A DNA stretch of 64,000 nt from Anaspis maculata (GCA_949128115.1 OX421962.1:96460935-96524934), one strand, 5' to 3'. Shown: positions 1-13,539, numbered from the stretch's first letter. A program made the numbers and translations. Notes: generated from the letters alone by a model not told the origin.

Positions 1-140
1 AGATTTTGAATAAATAAATGGTGAAGTTTTAAACTTTGAGATTTTTTTATTATTTGACGGATGACAGATCATGCAATTCTTTTAACTGTTCTGAATACAG
101 TTTCTTATGGGATTTTAAACGGAATATTGCAAGTCGAGTC
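1..140. repeat. dispersed direct repeat, copy 1
   Basis: This segment matches 12000-12150 in the same orientation, sharing the string tggtgaagttttaaacttt, a tract around ttgac-atgacagat, and ctgaatacag further on. The family is not recognised. The copy starts at or before the window edge, so its left end is unknown. The two copies flank the first 12 kb of the window. Confidence 0.6.
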
Positions 141-308
141 CAGTTAAAACGGATCTCGACGGTCTCCACTACTAAAAAAAAAATACCGGATAGCCTGGCG
201 GATAGCGCGAGAAAACCAATTTCCCACTTTTGATGCAGTTGTATAATTGAAAAGCAATTATGTACACGCATCCAAGTGCCTAACGCCAATAATTATTATC
301 GTGGTCAG

Positions 309-406
309 AATGAATTCTTGATTCAGGCAGGCTGTAACCTGGGTAAATTCAGGGATGCGAAGCTGCGTTTTGCTACGACACGCCCTGGTTAAATCAAGAA
401 TTCATT
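309..406. repeat. small palindromic element (MITE-like)
   Basis: A perfect 15-bp inverted repeat, AATGAATTCTTGATT at 309-323 and its complement at 392-406, encloses about 70 bp. There is no coding content. No convincing target duplication could be assigned, so it may be a MITE remnant or a simple hairpin. Confidence 0.45.
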
Positions 407-410
407 TGAT

Positions 411-1775
411 CACGCGATATAATTATGCAGTACGAGTAATAATAGTGAACAATACTACATAAATTGCTCTGTGTCTGGATGCTACAGAGAAACAGTATAG
501 ATAATGTGAAAGGGGAGTTAATGCCATATGTTGCGACAAAGTGTGCTCCGCAGTGATAATGAGAGATTCCTGAACTCACTGCTGTGTTTGTTTAACGCTT
601 CTCATTTTCTGTATCTATGCAATTATATAGGGTGCTTCGAAAATGCCGCCCCTTGAATCCAAAGTGTTTCAGGGCAAATACTTGCTGAGCACCATGAAAA
701 TTATTTGATTGGTAAGTATGGGATAAAAAGGGAGTATACATTCTCATCTTCCGAATTCCAATTCCATGTCAGTAAACCAGCAACGCTCTAGACTCTAGAT
801 ACGAAAATTTGGCGACACCCTAGTCTATGAGCACCCATTTGGTTTAATTGAGAAATAATCGAATCAAACAGCTTTGAAAGCATGCACTTTACAGATAAAT
901 TAGAAGAACCCATTAACAGGCGATACTTTAATGCTCCAATAATTGCCAACTTTAAACTCCTCGCCCGTCAAGAAGTTTAAAAAACGAAACAAACTCCAAG
1001 AAAACTTTGGAAGAGTTTTGAGTGGTATTGCTGGTAGAAAGCGTTTCAGATATTTCGCTACCGTTCTCTTTGATGTAATAACAGATACCTATACTTAAAA
1101 GGATCGCTGCAAAAGGAATGCTAAACTTGTATTTCGCCGTTTGCTTACAATGTGCAAAGGACGGAATTGGCTCCACGCAAGAAGTCTGAAAGCAATCCTC
1201 GTTTTTCTCAGACGAAACCGCCGCAATTCAAATTTGAAGAAAACAAATTCGATGTTTGTTATCTCCCGCCAGATCTCTCGATCTCTGTTTTCTTTCCATG
1301 TATTTCCATGAAGTGAAAATACACCATTATGGTATAAGTACTCACTCAACCCAAAATAAAAAGTGTGAAATATCATGCGATTATGAAAATTTCTCAAGTT
1401 GGCTTTGCTGTCAAAAGTCGTTCAGTCGTATACATGAGAATCGTGTTCACAGAGCTAACTCCAAATAGAAACTCGATTAGTTTACCCTTATGTTAAGGAT
1501 GGGGTTATTGGGAAAATGAGGCGATGCGAAATCAATCGCTGTGATTTTATTCCTTGACAGAAATTCACCATTCAGGTCAATTTTGTGAAAATTATTTTTG
1601 AATACTGAGAACGCCAATAGGCTCAAACCAAAGTAGGTAGATAAGTATATTCTTGTAGCTTCCGGAAAAGACCTGAATGGTAAATTTCTGCCAAGGAATA
1701 AACTCACGCAGTGATTGATTCCGCAACGCTTATTCCACCATTTCGACTCTATCCTTAACCGAACGATACAGTATA
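411..1775. other. unassigned intergenic DNA
   Basis: Only short frames are present, overlapping on both strands and without recognisable domains. I see no RNA gene, tandem repeat or clear terminal inverted repeat here. Confidence 0.4.
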
Positions 1776-2393
1776 CAGGTGTTTCGGCGATGGTAGTAAA
1801 AAAAATCAACTCTGGGTAGATTGATCAACTGTGGGTAGAAATCAACTGTGGGTGTCGTCGTGAAAATATGACAAGAACCTATGTACCATTTTGCAAAGTT
1901 CGGCCTAATGACGAAGATACAGCTCTTCAAAGTTCACTTTTTTCGGATTCCAAAAATTTATAACTCGGGAAGGTTCAGACGAAATTGACTTCAATTTACC
2001 ATAGACTGATTTCACTGATCTATCTACGGACTTGTCAAATGTTGAAAGAATCCAGCTAATGGCGTCAGAGTTACGAAGGTCAATAATTTAGAAGCATCCG
2101 AAGAAAACTTGACTAAAGGTGACCCCCCATAATTTCTACGCTACTGGTTGGATTCTTCAAAAATTTGAGAGGTTGATAGATAATGTTGACAAGCCCAGCT
2201 TATGCTGAATCTATGCTTATTTTGTCAGAGCGTTCATAAGTTACAAATTTTTGAGATCCGAAAAAAGTGAACTTTCAAGGGCTGTATCTTCGTCATTGGG
2301 ACGATCTTTGCAAAATGGTAAACAGGTTTTCATCGTATTTTGACGAGATCTACTCACAGTTGAATTTTCTGCTATCGTCCCTGAAACATCCTG
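1776..2393. mobile_element. palindromic TA-flanked element, CAGG ends
   Basis: The two halves are inverted copies: the segment around 1850-1970 (caactgtgggtag, ccattttgcaaag, cagctctt, cggattccaaaa) recurs in reverse complement at 2235-2370. The ends read CAGGTGTTTCGGCGATGG on the left and the complement of a similar sequence, ending GAAACATCCTG, on the right. TA lies directly outside on the left and TTTA on the right. No transposase is encoded. The arms are clearly diverged, so the element is old and the ends are approximate. Confidence 0.6.
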
Positions 2394-3059
2394 TTTAGTA
2401 GTAGCTATCGTCTTGGGTGATTTTGCTTGGATGCCATTAGGTGGCGATGGCGTCGCCACCGACTCGACTTTCTTTGACGTTTTTCTACACGAAGTGATTT
2501 GCAAAAAGTCATTTCTTGCTGAAGCGCTTGTCTTCTATTCGTCAAATTCGTCACATCATGCACATCCGCTATTTGTGCAGTGTTATTTTTTATTCGACTA
2601 ATGAAATTTATAGTCAGTAATAATATAACAAGTGGTAAGATTATCATCGATGAAAATTTCGAATGGAATCGTGCCTGCAGGTTCTACCGCTACCGCAGTG
2701 CACCGCAGTCGTTGAATGTGCAGCATCGATTCCATGAGAAAATATCATCGATTAATAATCATACCACGAGTTAAATTGAACAAGACTAAATAACAAATTG
2801 AAAAAATTGAATTGTATACTTACATCAGACATTTCAAGGCAAATCTAAGGTTCACCTATTTAGTATCTAAATGCATTACAAAATAGCAATTCAAAGATTT
2901 GTCCATCGTTAGTAAAGCGTATTGCATGGACAGAATTTTTCATGTTACGAGCAGATCCCATCTTAATCCACTCAATGTGACATTTCTCTGATCTGAATGC
3001 CTGTGTCCACGTCAACACCACAGACGAACGCTGTATCTGTATATATTTTGTACATGAAC
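2394..3059. other. unassigned intergenic DNA
   Basis: No domain, RNA gene or repeat structure recognised. The short frames on both strands show no coding signature. Confidence 0.35.
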
Positions 3060-3205
3060 CCCCTTTTTAGCCCAGGCTTTTTAGCATTTAACATGAAACA
3101 AATTAATCCACGTGCAATCTTCACGGTATCGTACCCACTTAACCTTACTCAACAACATACTAAAAGTCCCCAACTTTCCTCCGTGTGCGTCATAATTTTT
3201 GAGGG
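3060..3205. repeat. inverted repeat, left copy
   Basis: The segment running from tagcccaggctttttag to ccgtgtgcgtcat is repeated in reverse complement at 5518-5665 (gacgcacacgggggaaag ... aaaaagcctgggcta). The arms are about 145 bp and enclose 2.3 kb without a recognisable gene. They may be two opposed copies of one element, or the ends of a larger degraded one. Confidence 0.6.
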
Positions 3206-4721
3206 AGGGGGTCAAAATTTTCATTAAAAAAATTCTAGGACAAGAGTAATCTAGTCATTGGCTTCAAATTTATTATATTTGGATACAGTGGGTTATAAGT
3301 GAAACTTATTGACAAACTAGATGTCTATGGTTTCCGTGAGGGGAGCTCGGGAGGGGGGCAATTGGTGACCTATGCAAGAAATTTGGTTTTAAATAATATT
3401 GAGACAATACTGGCATGTTGGGTATCGTTTCCCACTAAATCTGACCTTGCAAATCCGATTATGAAATTTAAATTCTGTTTAAAAAATCTTTTGAGCAATT
3501 CTTGGCAGAAAAACGTGATTTTGGGACCAAAATAAAGCCGGTTTTTCAATTTGGGTTATTTTTGCGTTTGATGCATTAATCATTTGAATTCAAGATTGGG
3601 TGAATTATATGGACTTTTCTGCATAAGACTATCATATCATAAACGCGACGTAAGTGGTTACAAGGTGAGAAAAATAATTTATTGAAAAAAATGTCGAAGT
3701 CCTAAATATCACTCAAAAATATCTCCGCGCAGTTGAAAAAAATGTATTGTAGCTGTAATATGGCTTTGATTTCATCTTTCAAGGTTTCTTCTTGTGGCCA
3801 AAACAATTCTCTAGCTTCCGAAAAAAGAACACTCTACATTAAAATAATAATAATATAACAATAGCAACTTTCCCGCGGGTATAGCCACATTTTTCAGTTT
3901 CAAGCTGGCTTACACCGCACATCAAACCAACTCGATTTTATAGTATTCAAGAAATGACAATTATGTCGAATGCCTGATGTAAATGCGTGAAATAGTTGCA
4001 GTTATCCATCCTATTCGAAATTTTGAACATTGATGTATTCAACGTGAAAATATCGTAAATTAAAAATCCACAATTTTCAAGAGCAAATCATCATTTTTTT
4101 CAAATCAAAAATGCTCACAATCTCTCCAAAACAGAGCTTCAACATTGTATTTACATATCAATGATGTATTGGAAGTCTAGCACAGCACATGAAGATTTTT
4201 ATAGCCATGCTCTGCAAAAAATATCGAATTATTATTATTATAATCTCAAGTTCACTAGTAGTCAAAAAAAAACCATCTAGCTTACCATCCGTACTCTTAG
4301 CTTATTTGGTCCAATATATTAGTTTCGTTAAAACTCGTCTGTTGATTTCCAAACAATAAATCGATAGTTACCTCGAATACCTACCGATAGTACCTATACT
4401 CATCTAAAATAATAGCTAAGTTATCTAGCACCTAAAGGGACTAAATACATAAGTTTATAAAAATAACAGATCGTCCTTAGGGTCATACTCAACAAGGTGG
4501 GGTAGACTCTCACATGTTGTGCCCCTACAGAACTTACTTACACATCTGCGAACAAGACAAGAAAGATCGCCTGCATCTATATTTTAGACCGCAGTTCTTC
4601 TTGCAGTTGCAAGACACTATCTTCAAAAGAGTCTCCGGAGCTGGAGGAAGATGCGTCTTGACGGGGACCAACTACACGTGGGTGCTCCCGCGTAGCCCAC
4701 CGTGTTGTTTGTTTGCACCTA
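3206..4721. other. unassigned intergenic DNA between inverted repeats
   Basis: AT-rich sequence with short ATT and homopolymer tracts (for example 3843-3860 and 4230-4245) and no recognisable gene, RNA or transposon end. Confidence 0.35.
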
Positions 4722-4955
4722 GAGTACCTTAGCTATTATTATCTAGCGAAAACCAGAGGTTAATCCGAGGTCTAGGAGCCGCGATATTGCGTGAAATGAC
4801 AGACACACAGACGGACGGACGGACGAATAATGAAATAAAATATCTTTGTTGTTTGTCTATGAAGAGTACCTAAGCTATCATCTAGCAAAAACCCAAGCGC
4901 AATCCGAACTTTAGTAGCTGAGATATTGCCGGCGGACACTGCAGACGGCAATAAC
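4722..4955. repeat. tandem pair of about 110 bp with (ACGG)n
   Basis: Two diverged direct copies, both carrying agagtacct-agctat, atctagc-aaa, aatccga and gatattgc, lie at about 4722-4830 and 4860-4955. The first ends in a short tetranucleotide tract, cagacggacggacggacg, at 4809-4826. This resembles the tail of a dispersed repeat rather than a gene. Confidence 0.55.
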
Positions 4956-5517
4956 AAGAACAAACTATAAAAACATGATGCACAAAGAGGAAAATTGAGA
5001 AACTGTACCTAGTACCTACTCATACGAGTACTACCAGACCACATTCAGTCAGTACGATGCTGTGCATATTGAACGTAGAATCAATTATTACAGATCAAAG
5101 TCTAGGTTAATAATGTTGAAGTGATTTTCCCCATATAATGCGTTTGAAGTAACTTCATAGAATCCTTATTGGAATTGCTGGACAATTCACAATGGAGCTA
5201 AAAGATACGTCATTTTGAAGCTAAAACTGTAGGGAATCTACTGCATATAATAATACCAAGTGATATTAAGTGGTCGATGCAAAAGTCAAATGGTAACTGG
5301 AGGATAAGAAAAAAAAACACGAAAAAAGTGTCATTATCAAGAAATTAGGACTGTTGGTGTCAAATTTTGAACAAAAGCTATCCCATACCATTCACATTGA
5401 TTCATTATCTTTCATTTAAGACCAAGATGAGAGAAATCGATTGGGTGGTTGAGAACTAGGAGCGATTTTAATCGGGAAGTGCATTTTGAGGTGTCTTCAT
5501 CTTTGCCTGTCAAAAAA

Positions 5518-5665
5518 TCAATGACGCACACGGGGGAAAGTTGGGGACTTTTTGTATGTTATACAGCAAAGTCTAGTGAACCCAAAACTGAAGAGATTGA
5601 CCGTGTTTTAATTTGTTTCATGTTTTGCCGTTTTTTCGACTAAAAAGCCTGGGCTATTTGGGGTA
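5518..5665. repeat. inverted repeat, right copy
   Basis: Reverse-complement partner of 3060-3205. A frame runs across it on the plus strand, but it has no recognisable domain and its counterpart in the other copy is not conserved, so it is treated as repeat sequence. Confidence 0.6.
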
Positions 5666-8600
5666 AGTAATCACGTTTTAAACTCTTCCATTAGTATCCC
5701 ATTACTATGTTTCATGTGTTTTCAACAGTTCACATTCAAAATAAAAGTTAACCTCAAACCGAAATCAATCTGGCAGGAGTTACCTATGCGTTATATAGTC
5801 TTGGATATACAAATCAGTGCAAGAGTGTAGTCAAGAGACTTCAACATTCTCATTTTAAACTCATATGAAGTTCATCAATCATCATTATTATTATTATCAC
5901 CTATTGGCGGATGCTCCAGTATTCCTTCACTTTCTTGACAGTAGAAAAGTGATGCCTATAAGAAGGTTTTATTGCAGAAAAAGGGAGTGCTATTTTGGGA
6001 TCTAAAATTAAAGGTAGCTGAGGATGAGATGGCGAGCTCTCCTTGACACTGAATTAAAAAGTTCTTGATGATGATCCTTGACATATGATTATTAAGTGGT
6101 TCGTGAGAATTATTAAATCGGTAAAATAAATATTACCCAGTATAATTATGTCAAAATAATATACGTTCATATGATGCTGTTTTATTATCAGGTATAGGTA
6201 TACCTGCTTCTATCTACACTCTTAGTTTTACTATGATTGGCATGTGGAATCCGTATCTTTTCGCTTAACGGTTTTTAAAATTAACATATCTAGTTTTTGA
6301 GCATGCCGAGCTAATTAAGAATTTCAATAATTATTGTGTCTGGTTGGTGATAAAATGAAGGATCAAAAATTCGAACAGGAATTTAGCATAGCTTGTGTAT
6401 AAAAAATACGTATCATAAACTCATGACCTAGGTGATGAAGATTAAAACAATAAGTAGTAGTAGGTAATAATAATTATAAAATACGGAATTATTAGATATT
6501 ATACTGAATACTGACCGGGGTTTATTTAATTTATTTCATGATCCACCGAATATGTCTGACCAAGTGTTTATTGATAAGCATAAACAATATACTCACGCAA
6601 TAAGTGGCAAAAACAATTCTCCTTCAGTCACCTACGATTCCAAAAATCGAAGGGAAAAAATATCGTCATTTCAGCCGCGGGACCTCTTTGTGATTGCAGT
6701 GATTCAGGCATCACTGTCCCTGCAAATTCCAGAGCAGATGTACCTCAATTAAGACGAATCAGAAATAATTCTTTGTTAATGGAAAATTCAATTTTTGAAG
6801 AAAAACGCAAAAACACGGCAAAAATTTTTGTTTTTGAAAAAACAGAGTAGGACGTCCTTCAATTGTAATTTTTGTGTTGAAAAATTCCAAGTGTGTTATT
6901 GTCTGTTCATAATACTGCCGATGGTGGTCAGCGCATTCTACTGTCACGTCAACGATCGTTGGTTTGAATGCTTACTGAATGCAAAGACCGTGTGTCGCAT
7001 AGTAAAATGTGAGCAATGATGGCGACCCTCTGTAATGCTGAATTGAAGATCCCTACCCTGAGTGTGGTGGAGCACACAGGAGTTCGGTAAAATTTCCGGT
7101 ATGTGAAGAATAGCATTCACCGACGTCGGTGATTGGCCCTGGCAGCGGAAATTTACGGACGTTGAATTAATTAACAAAAAAGTATATCATTGATTACCTG
7201 CTCGAGTGAAGATTTTGCCACTTGATAGAAATCAAATAAATAAAAATTCTATCGCGATAAATTTTTCTACTTGTGGAGATTCTGGTCAACTGGCGTGAAC
7301 TATTTTGGGATTTTCTTCAAGAATCTCACCCTTATATCAAATTACGTCAATGTCGGTGCAAGAGAACGACAACAAAACTTGAGGCTAAACGTAAAACTGC
7401 CTTGATTGAAATTTGCAGCGGGCTTAGAGTCTGCTCAGCGAAAGAACGGGTGGTGTGCTCATTTTCCCTTCTCTTATTTTTAATTCTCGAGGTATAGAAT
7501 AGTATGCAAATTACATACCAAGGTTGGGTTTTAGGTCACGTGGAACGTGGAGGCACCCTAGTTCGTTATAATTTCTGGACACGTCTAGAAAATTACAATT
7601 ATTACGTATTAGGGAAAACTTCGAGAAACTGTGTGAAACAAGGATCAGTGCGAAAAAACGTATCATTTTTTAGATTACTCGTATATGGTGTTTCTAGAAT
7701 TGAAGGCGAATTTTGTATTTCAACTCGTATTTCATTTCATATCTGCGGAAATATCAGAACGACTCTGTAAAAGCTCCCTCAATGACGAAACTTCATCACA
7801 GTTAGGATTAAGAATTATTAACGGATACTCATGAAAAAGAGAAGCAGTCGCAACTGCTCCGCATGGCTACAGACTTGAATAATAAGACGTCACAAAATGT
7901 CACACGATGAAAAATTCTCACATAAAAAATCCACTGTGTACTGACCATATTCTGAAAAGTTTCGGGCTTGATCAAGAGAAGAAGAACGCGCGGAAAGTTC
8001 TTACCTAAGAAAGTATTTAAATAATTCATTTGAAACTTATAAGCCCCTCATCCCCCTAGGGGTGAGAGAAGGATCGATCAACAAACTGCGTGTGAAAGCG
8101 AAAAGGAAGTGAATTTAAGCCGCACACAAGAACTATAGAACCATGAAAAGGATATGGGCTTTTCGACATAAGGAAATTAAAATGTAATTGAATACCTGGT
8201 GCATGGTTATAAGGCCCAGGAGGGCGATAAGGGCCAGATGTGCTGTAGAGGAAAGAAAATGAGAAAACGAGTCCGGAGTGTCGTCGCGTCGGTGTGTTCT
8301 TGGTTGAAATCGGAATGCGTATATGGGAATCTGTGGGTTCGACTACGTTCCGGTACATTTCAAGTGAGACGGAAAAGACTTGTATAAGCCACAAGTGAAA
8401 AAAATGTAGCCATCTTCAAAGCACAAAACGGAACAATGTCTGCAAAGATGACGTCATGGCAGATACGAGGTAATATTTTTGATGTAACATGGTGAGTGCA
8501 CGAAGAAATAGAATGCATTGGATTATGTTCCCGAATACATTAAAAGAATGTTTTCTGTCTAGATTGAACGCCTTGAATATTTCTGGGCCTTATTATCCTT

Positions 8601-9003
8601 ACCTGTTTGAGATGAGGCATATAAGGCAATTATAATAAAATTCGAAACTTCACAGTTCAATTATTCTAAATCTGTCTGATGGATTGGAGCCAAATCAGCA
8701 AAAAGCAACCCAACAAAAGAACCAAGTTTTAAGTCTGAAGTTGGAGTTTTCCACCATTTGCCGGACAAACTCTATACATTCTCCAACTTTTTCCTAGCCA
8801 ATACCACCCGGTCTTTGTCCCATTTCATATCCTTGAATACCGAACCTGTAAGCTTTGTCATATCGGCCTGACAAATTTCATAGGTACCTATGAAAACTTT
8901 TCCAAGATAAAACTGAGCATCCGCACGGCACAGTTACTCAGAAACCAAAATAAATGGTCAAAACGAGGGTCGAAATTTCAAAAATCTGGTAATGGACGGC
9001 CAA
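5666..9003. other. unassigned intergenic DNA
   Basis: About 3.3 kb with no gene I can support. Several frames of 60-112 codons occur, for example 7504-7770 on plus and 8056-8394 on minus. None has a recognised domain and several overlap on opposite strands. Splice-site patterns were not convincing. Confidence 0.35.
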
Positions 9004-9007
9004 CTTA

Positions 9008-9143
9008 GGCCCAGTTGCTCACTTCGAGTTTTTAATAACTTCAAACCTGGTTTGGTTACTGCGGAAGTATCTATTGTTGCAATAATTAAATTTATGACAA
9101 CCAAACCAAGTTCAAAGTTGAACGCGAAGTGAGCAACTGTCCC
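9008..9143. mobile_element. MITE with TTA target duplication (Harbinger-like)
   Basis: A 136-bp palindromic element. The left end reads GGCCCAGTTGCTCACTTCG and the right end is the complement of GGGACAGTTGCTCACTTCGC. TTA stands directly outside both ends (9005-9007 and 9144-9146). A three-base TTA duplication is characteristic of PIF/Harbinger-type transposition. No protein is encoded. Confidence 0.65.
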
Positions 9144-9146
9144 TTA

Positions 9147-10204
9147 GACAGATAACGGAGAATAATAAAAAATAAATAAATCATCTAAGGGAAAGAGTTT
9201 GGAAGGGCGAAAAGGGAAAAATGCACCAAAAATTCTGAATCTTTGTGAATAAACTGAAAAAAAAATTGGTTGTGTCAACCCAAAACTTGTAGCAAAGAGC
9301 AAGGAACGGATGGAAATTTTATTATGGAATGATGTCCCTTCGGGTGGGAAGTTAGAGAAAAAGATTGAAAAATTGAGATATTTTCTCTGATAAGGTATTC
9401 ATTTGGATCTCCATCATTTGAGTCTGGTCTCGATAAGCTAGGCCGATGGATTTTGAAGCGGAAAACTCTCGGTAAGCTCTTTGTTTGAAGAACGTTAGTA
9501 TGAATCTGTTCACGAGCTGAAAAGTTACAAATTTGCAAGTTTTCATTAGTAACCAAATTATGTAGAAAGAAAACCGAGTGAGGCAGTCAGACGCTCAGTC
9601 AGTCTATCCATGCGTACATGGATAGAGGTGAACAATCTGGAACTGGCACCAGAGAAAGATTGAGAATAATTTGCAAAAAATTTGAAATTTAGAAAATTTG
9701 AATTTTTCGGAATAACCTTATATTATGAAGATCGTCAATTACGACTTCACTTAAAACTCCATAATTCAAATCCGGTTTCGATAACACAGGCCTGTTTCAC
9801 ATTCTCAACAGGAAAATTCCCAGGAATTTGAGAAGAAAATTATTGGAAAATGTTCAAGAGTCAGTAACCTCTTGTTAAAAAAAAAAGGTGAAAAATCTGT
9901 TCTGTTCACGGGATGAAAAGTTGAAAAGTTTGCGGTTTTTCTAGAGATGACAACTCGGAAACTGTAAGTCCGATTTCTAAAATTTCCTTTCCAAAAATTG
10001 ACTTAATCTTTTCTCCTCCAACTTTTATTCCCAGCATGTCTGCATGAGTGCAATGACTATTTCATGGGGCTCACCGCTGTCAAAGTTGGCATTGCAGTTT
10101 TTTCAAATTGACAGAATAAAATTGCATTTTGAAAAAATTACCGTCAGAAAACCGGAACAGTGCCGATTTTGAAAATAGGTCTACACGATGCCCAATCCAA
10201 TATA
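9147..10204. other. unassigned intergenic DNA
   Basis: AT-rich sequence without a supportable gene. The frames at 9275-9556 are short and overlap one another in two registers. Confidence 0.35.
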
Positions 10205-11745
10205 CAGGGTTGTCCATCCTAGCGTAATTATCCCATAGCGGTCTTACCCTTCAAGATAGAGAAAAAGATGTAGAAAAGAAGTTATATGGTTTGATGAGAC
10301 CTATAACCTAAAATTATTTTCAGCTATACAGGGTGTCCCATTTTGACGGGATCAACAAAACGTCAATTTTTTTAAATGGAACACCCTATACCTATTTTGT
10401 TGCATTTTCGGATTCAACTTCTTCAACTGTCTTATGCCTGTATTTTGGTTTTTGAATTGTGTGGCAGTGCTACCAACTAAAAATTAAAAACTGAAAAAAA
10501 TCGCATTTCAACAGTTATTTTGAAAAAATCGTAGCGGCCTTGCTTTTCAAAACTTAGAGATAAAACTTGACATGATGATAGTCAAGTCACAGACCAATAT
10601 ACTAATGTCAAAAATTTGCGATTTCTTGATACAGGGCGTTCACAAAAAAAAAATCAAACTTTATAATTTTCAAAGTCTCATAACTCATTTTTTTCAAATA
10701 GCATGCCCCTAATTTTATAACGTTATCTGATAGCTTTTTTTATCCTGTTTCATTTTTACTAGGGGTACCCTACCCTTAAACTTCATTTTTTTCGAGATAA
10801 TCGGAAATTTTTACAAAATTTGTGATTTTTTCATTTTTTTCACAAATTGAGTTGGCCGTGATGAATGACAGACAAGCCAAATAGTACGCAACGCTCAATT
10901 AGTCAGTCTGAATATTGTCGAACAAAAGAAAATGGCTTCAACGCAGAAAAAAATGAATTGGGATCCTGGATATCGGGATCATTACCAGAATATCATATCA
11001 ATCATTTTCTCTCGCGTAAAGTCATTTTTCTTTGTTCGACAATATTCAGACTGACTAACTGAGAGTTGCGTACTATTTGGCTTGTCTGTCATTCATCACA
11101 GCCAACTCAATTTGTGAAAAAAAATAAAAAAATCACAAATTTTGTGAAAATTTACGATTATCTCGAAAAAAATGAAGTTTAAGGGTAGAGTATCCCTAGT
11201 AAAAATGAAAGAGGATGAAAAAAGCTATCAGATAACGTTATAAAATTAGGGGCATGTTATTGGAAAAAAATGAGTTATGAGACCTTGAAAATTATAAAGT
11301 TTGATTTTTTTTGTGAACGCCCTGTATCAAGAAATCGCAATTTTTTGACATTGGGATATTGGTCTTTGACTTGACTATCACCATGTCAAGTTTCATCTCT
11401 TAGTTTTGAAAAGCAAGGCCGCTACGATTTTTTCAAGATAACTGTGGAAATGCAATTTTTTTCAGTTTTTAATTTTTAGTTGGTAGCACTGCCACACAAT
11501 TGGAAAACAAAAATACAGGCATAAAACAGTAAAAAAGCTTAATCTGAAAATGCAAAAAAATATAGGGTGTCCCATTTAAAAAATTGACGTTTTGTTGATC
11601 CCGTCAAAATGGGACACCCTGTATAGCTGAAAATAATTTTAGGTTATAGGTCTCATCAAACCATATAACTTCTTTTTTACATCTTTTTCTCTATCTTGAA
11701 CGGTAAGACCGCTATGGGATAATTACGCTAGAATGGACCAGCCTG
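10205..11745. mobile_element. palindromic TA-flanked element, CAGGG ends, 1541 bp
   Basis: Left and right halves are inverted copies over their whole length of about 720 bp. The left end CAGGGTTGTCCATCCTAGCG is matched at the right by the complement of CAGGCTGGTCCATTCTAGCG. TA lies directly outside both ends (10203-10204 and 11746-11747). The arms meet near 10960-11010, where gtcgaacaaag and its complement flank the turn. Within each arm is a smaller hairpin of about 65 bp that itself starts CAGGGTGTCCCATTT, suggesting element-in-element history before the palindrome formed. There is no transposase frame. Confidence 0.85.
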
Positions 11746-11783
11746 TACAAACATCAGTTTGACTTTTTTGAAAAAAGTCAATC

Positions 11784-11912
11784 GCCGAGCAGTTATGAAT
11801 TTTTGAGTGGAGTCCTGCATCAAAGGCAAGTCGTTCTGGGTCAAACTTCGGGCGCGAGGCCCTCTCGGGTGGCAACGGCTAGGAGAAACTTTGAAAATTC
11901 ATACTGCTCGAC
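11784..11912. repeat. small palindromic element (MITE-like)
   Basis: GCCGAGCAGTTATGAATTTT at 11784-11803 is matched by the near-complement GAAAATTCATACTGCTCGAC at 11893-11912, enclosing a GC-richer loop. It is non-coding. The target duplication is unclear. Confidence 0.5.
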
Positions 11913-11999
11913 TGGAAAACGGTGGAAGATTGCAACTGCAGACTCAATTTGACTAGTTTGTTTTGTTGCTGCCTGTCAAATTTGGCCCCAATCCATCAG

Positions 12000-12150
12000 A
12001 TAAATTTTAAATAATTGAATGGTGAAGTTTTAAACTTTGGCATTTTTCATTACTTGACAAATGACAGATAGGAGGAAACTTTCAACTTTTCTGAATACAG
12101 ATTTTATGGGCTTTCAAACGGTATATCGCAAGTCAAGCTCCGTGAGATAT
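12000..12150. repeat. dispersed direct repeat, copy 2
   Basis: Same-orientation match to window positions 1-140, with the same order of short blocks. The two copies differ by scattered substitutions and small gaps, as expected for old members of one dispersed family. Confidence 0.6.
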
Positions 12151-12311
12151 AGCTTCTGTCATCTTTTGACAGTGACACTTCCGTTTGACAGACGACAACC
12201 AAAAACTAATGGGCTCATTCGACAGTGGAACCATGTTTGTGTACTCAATTTCAAGTTGATTGGATAGACGTTGCAGCTGTTATCGTGGAAGGTTACAGAC
12301 AAACATACATA

Positions 12312-12555
12312 CAGGGTGATCACACGAGAATTCAACCCCCACTGGAGGCTTCCCCTTAGAGATAATTTGAAAGAGAAAAACTTTTCCAGACAATTTTTTC
12401 TGTAGATTTCAAAATTGAGACCTATAATTTTTCACAAGCTATAATATACAGGGTGTCGCAAAAAACTTTCAGCTTTCTTATAAGTTTCGCCTACTTTATC
12501 TATCTGTAATTTAAATAAATAAGAACAAAAGTATTTTTCTCTTCCACCCTGTATA
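12312..12555. mobile_element. remnant bounded by CAGGGTG / CACCCTG
   Basis: The left boundary reads TACAGGGTGATCACACG and the right boundary CTTCCACCCTGTATATAG. A third TACAGGGTG lies inside at about 12448. The ends match the terminal motif of the palindromic family but the interior is not self-complementary. It may be a rearranged copy or two abutting remnants. Confidence 0.4.
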
Positions 12556-13539
12556 TAGCTTCGACACCAATGACGCAGTTGGGTACGGTTCTTAACCAGT
12601 TCAGGTAAGTATGATCAACAAATATGCCAGTCGGCATCTTTCAATGACGAAACTAAAGGTCTTTGGCGCGAGCTTTGGCGCAATTTTTTCTTCATCATAT
12701 TGCATGTTGACGAAAAGTCATTTTTCTCGGAACCTGTTCACCCTGTAATAAGTCTTATCACACAAAAGTGACATTTTGAGTTGCTCTTCAATGATCCGTT
12801 GGAGTTTTTCATTTAGCATTTTTATCACGGATTTAATCGACAAAAAACGATTTTAGTTGTCAAAAAAGGGCCCCCTTGACCCCCCCACATTGAAAATATG
12901 CTTGGCAGCACTTCTCAAATGATAGAGGGAGGCTTTCTGAACATGCCTGCAAAAAATTGTTCCGTAGTCATGAAATGCATAGTTTGGGCAATATTTGGCG
13001 CTAGGCCCACCGGACTATAAATTTTTGCAGCCATTTGAGACTTCTCCGGCCACCGTACCTCTTGATATGGCTATATATGCAACTTTGTCTTCCAGAATGC
13101 TCGATCAACCCGGTTAATTTTTCCTGCGACTTTCCAATCAAGTTCGCATTTCCGGAGGGGCGTTTCGATCCGAGTTTCGATCAAAATCATTACTTTCGTC
13201 TCTAAACACTGCCGAGAAAGTTTTGTGCAACTCACAACATATTTTCCAAATGGCGACTACTCTGCTCGAAAAAGAGCATGTTGTGGTTTCATTGAGATAG
13301 AATCGCGATATGGTTTATTATAGCTCTAACGCCGATGCCTTCAAGTCCAAGTACTGTACATGAGCAAGCCTGCAACATTAGTTAATAATTCAATGTTCAA
13401 TGAAATACCCTTATTAGCATTGAGCGTATATGAGTTTTATCGAAAATTATTGAAACTTTTGTCTCTCGAACGTTGAGCAATTTGAGCAAACGTCTTGAAG
13501 CAATTTAACTGTGACGCTGGGCTCTTCATTATCAAAGTT
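12556..13539. other. unassigned intergenic DNA
   Basis: No gene recognised. One more isolated CACCCTGTA end motif occurs at about 12739, which may be the edge of another degraded palindromic element. Confidence 0.3.
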
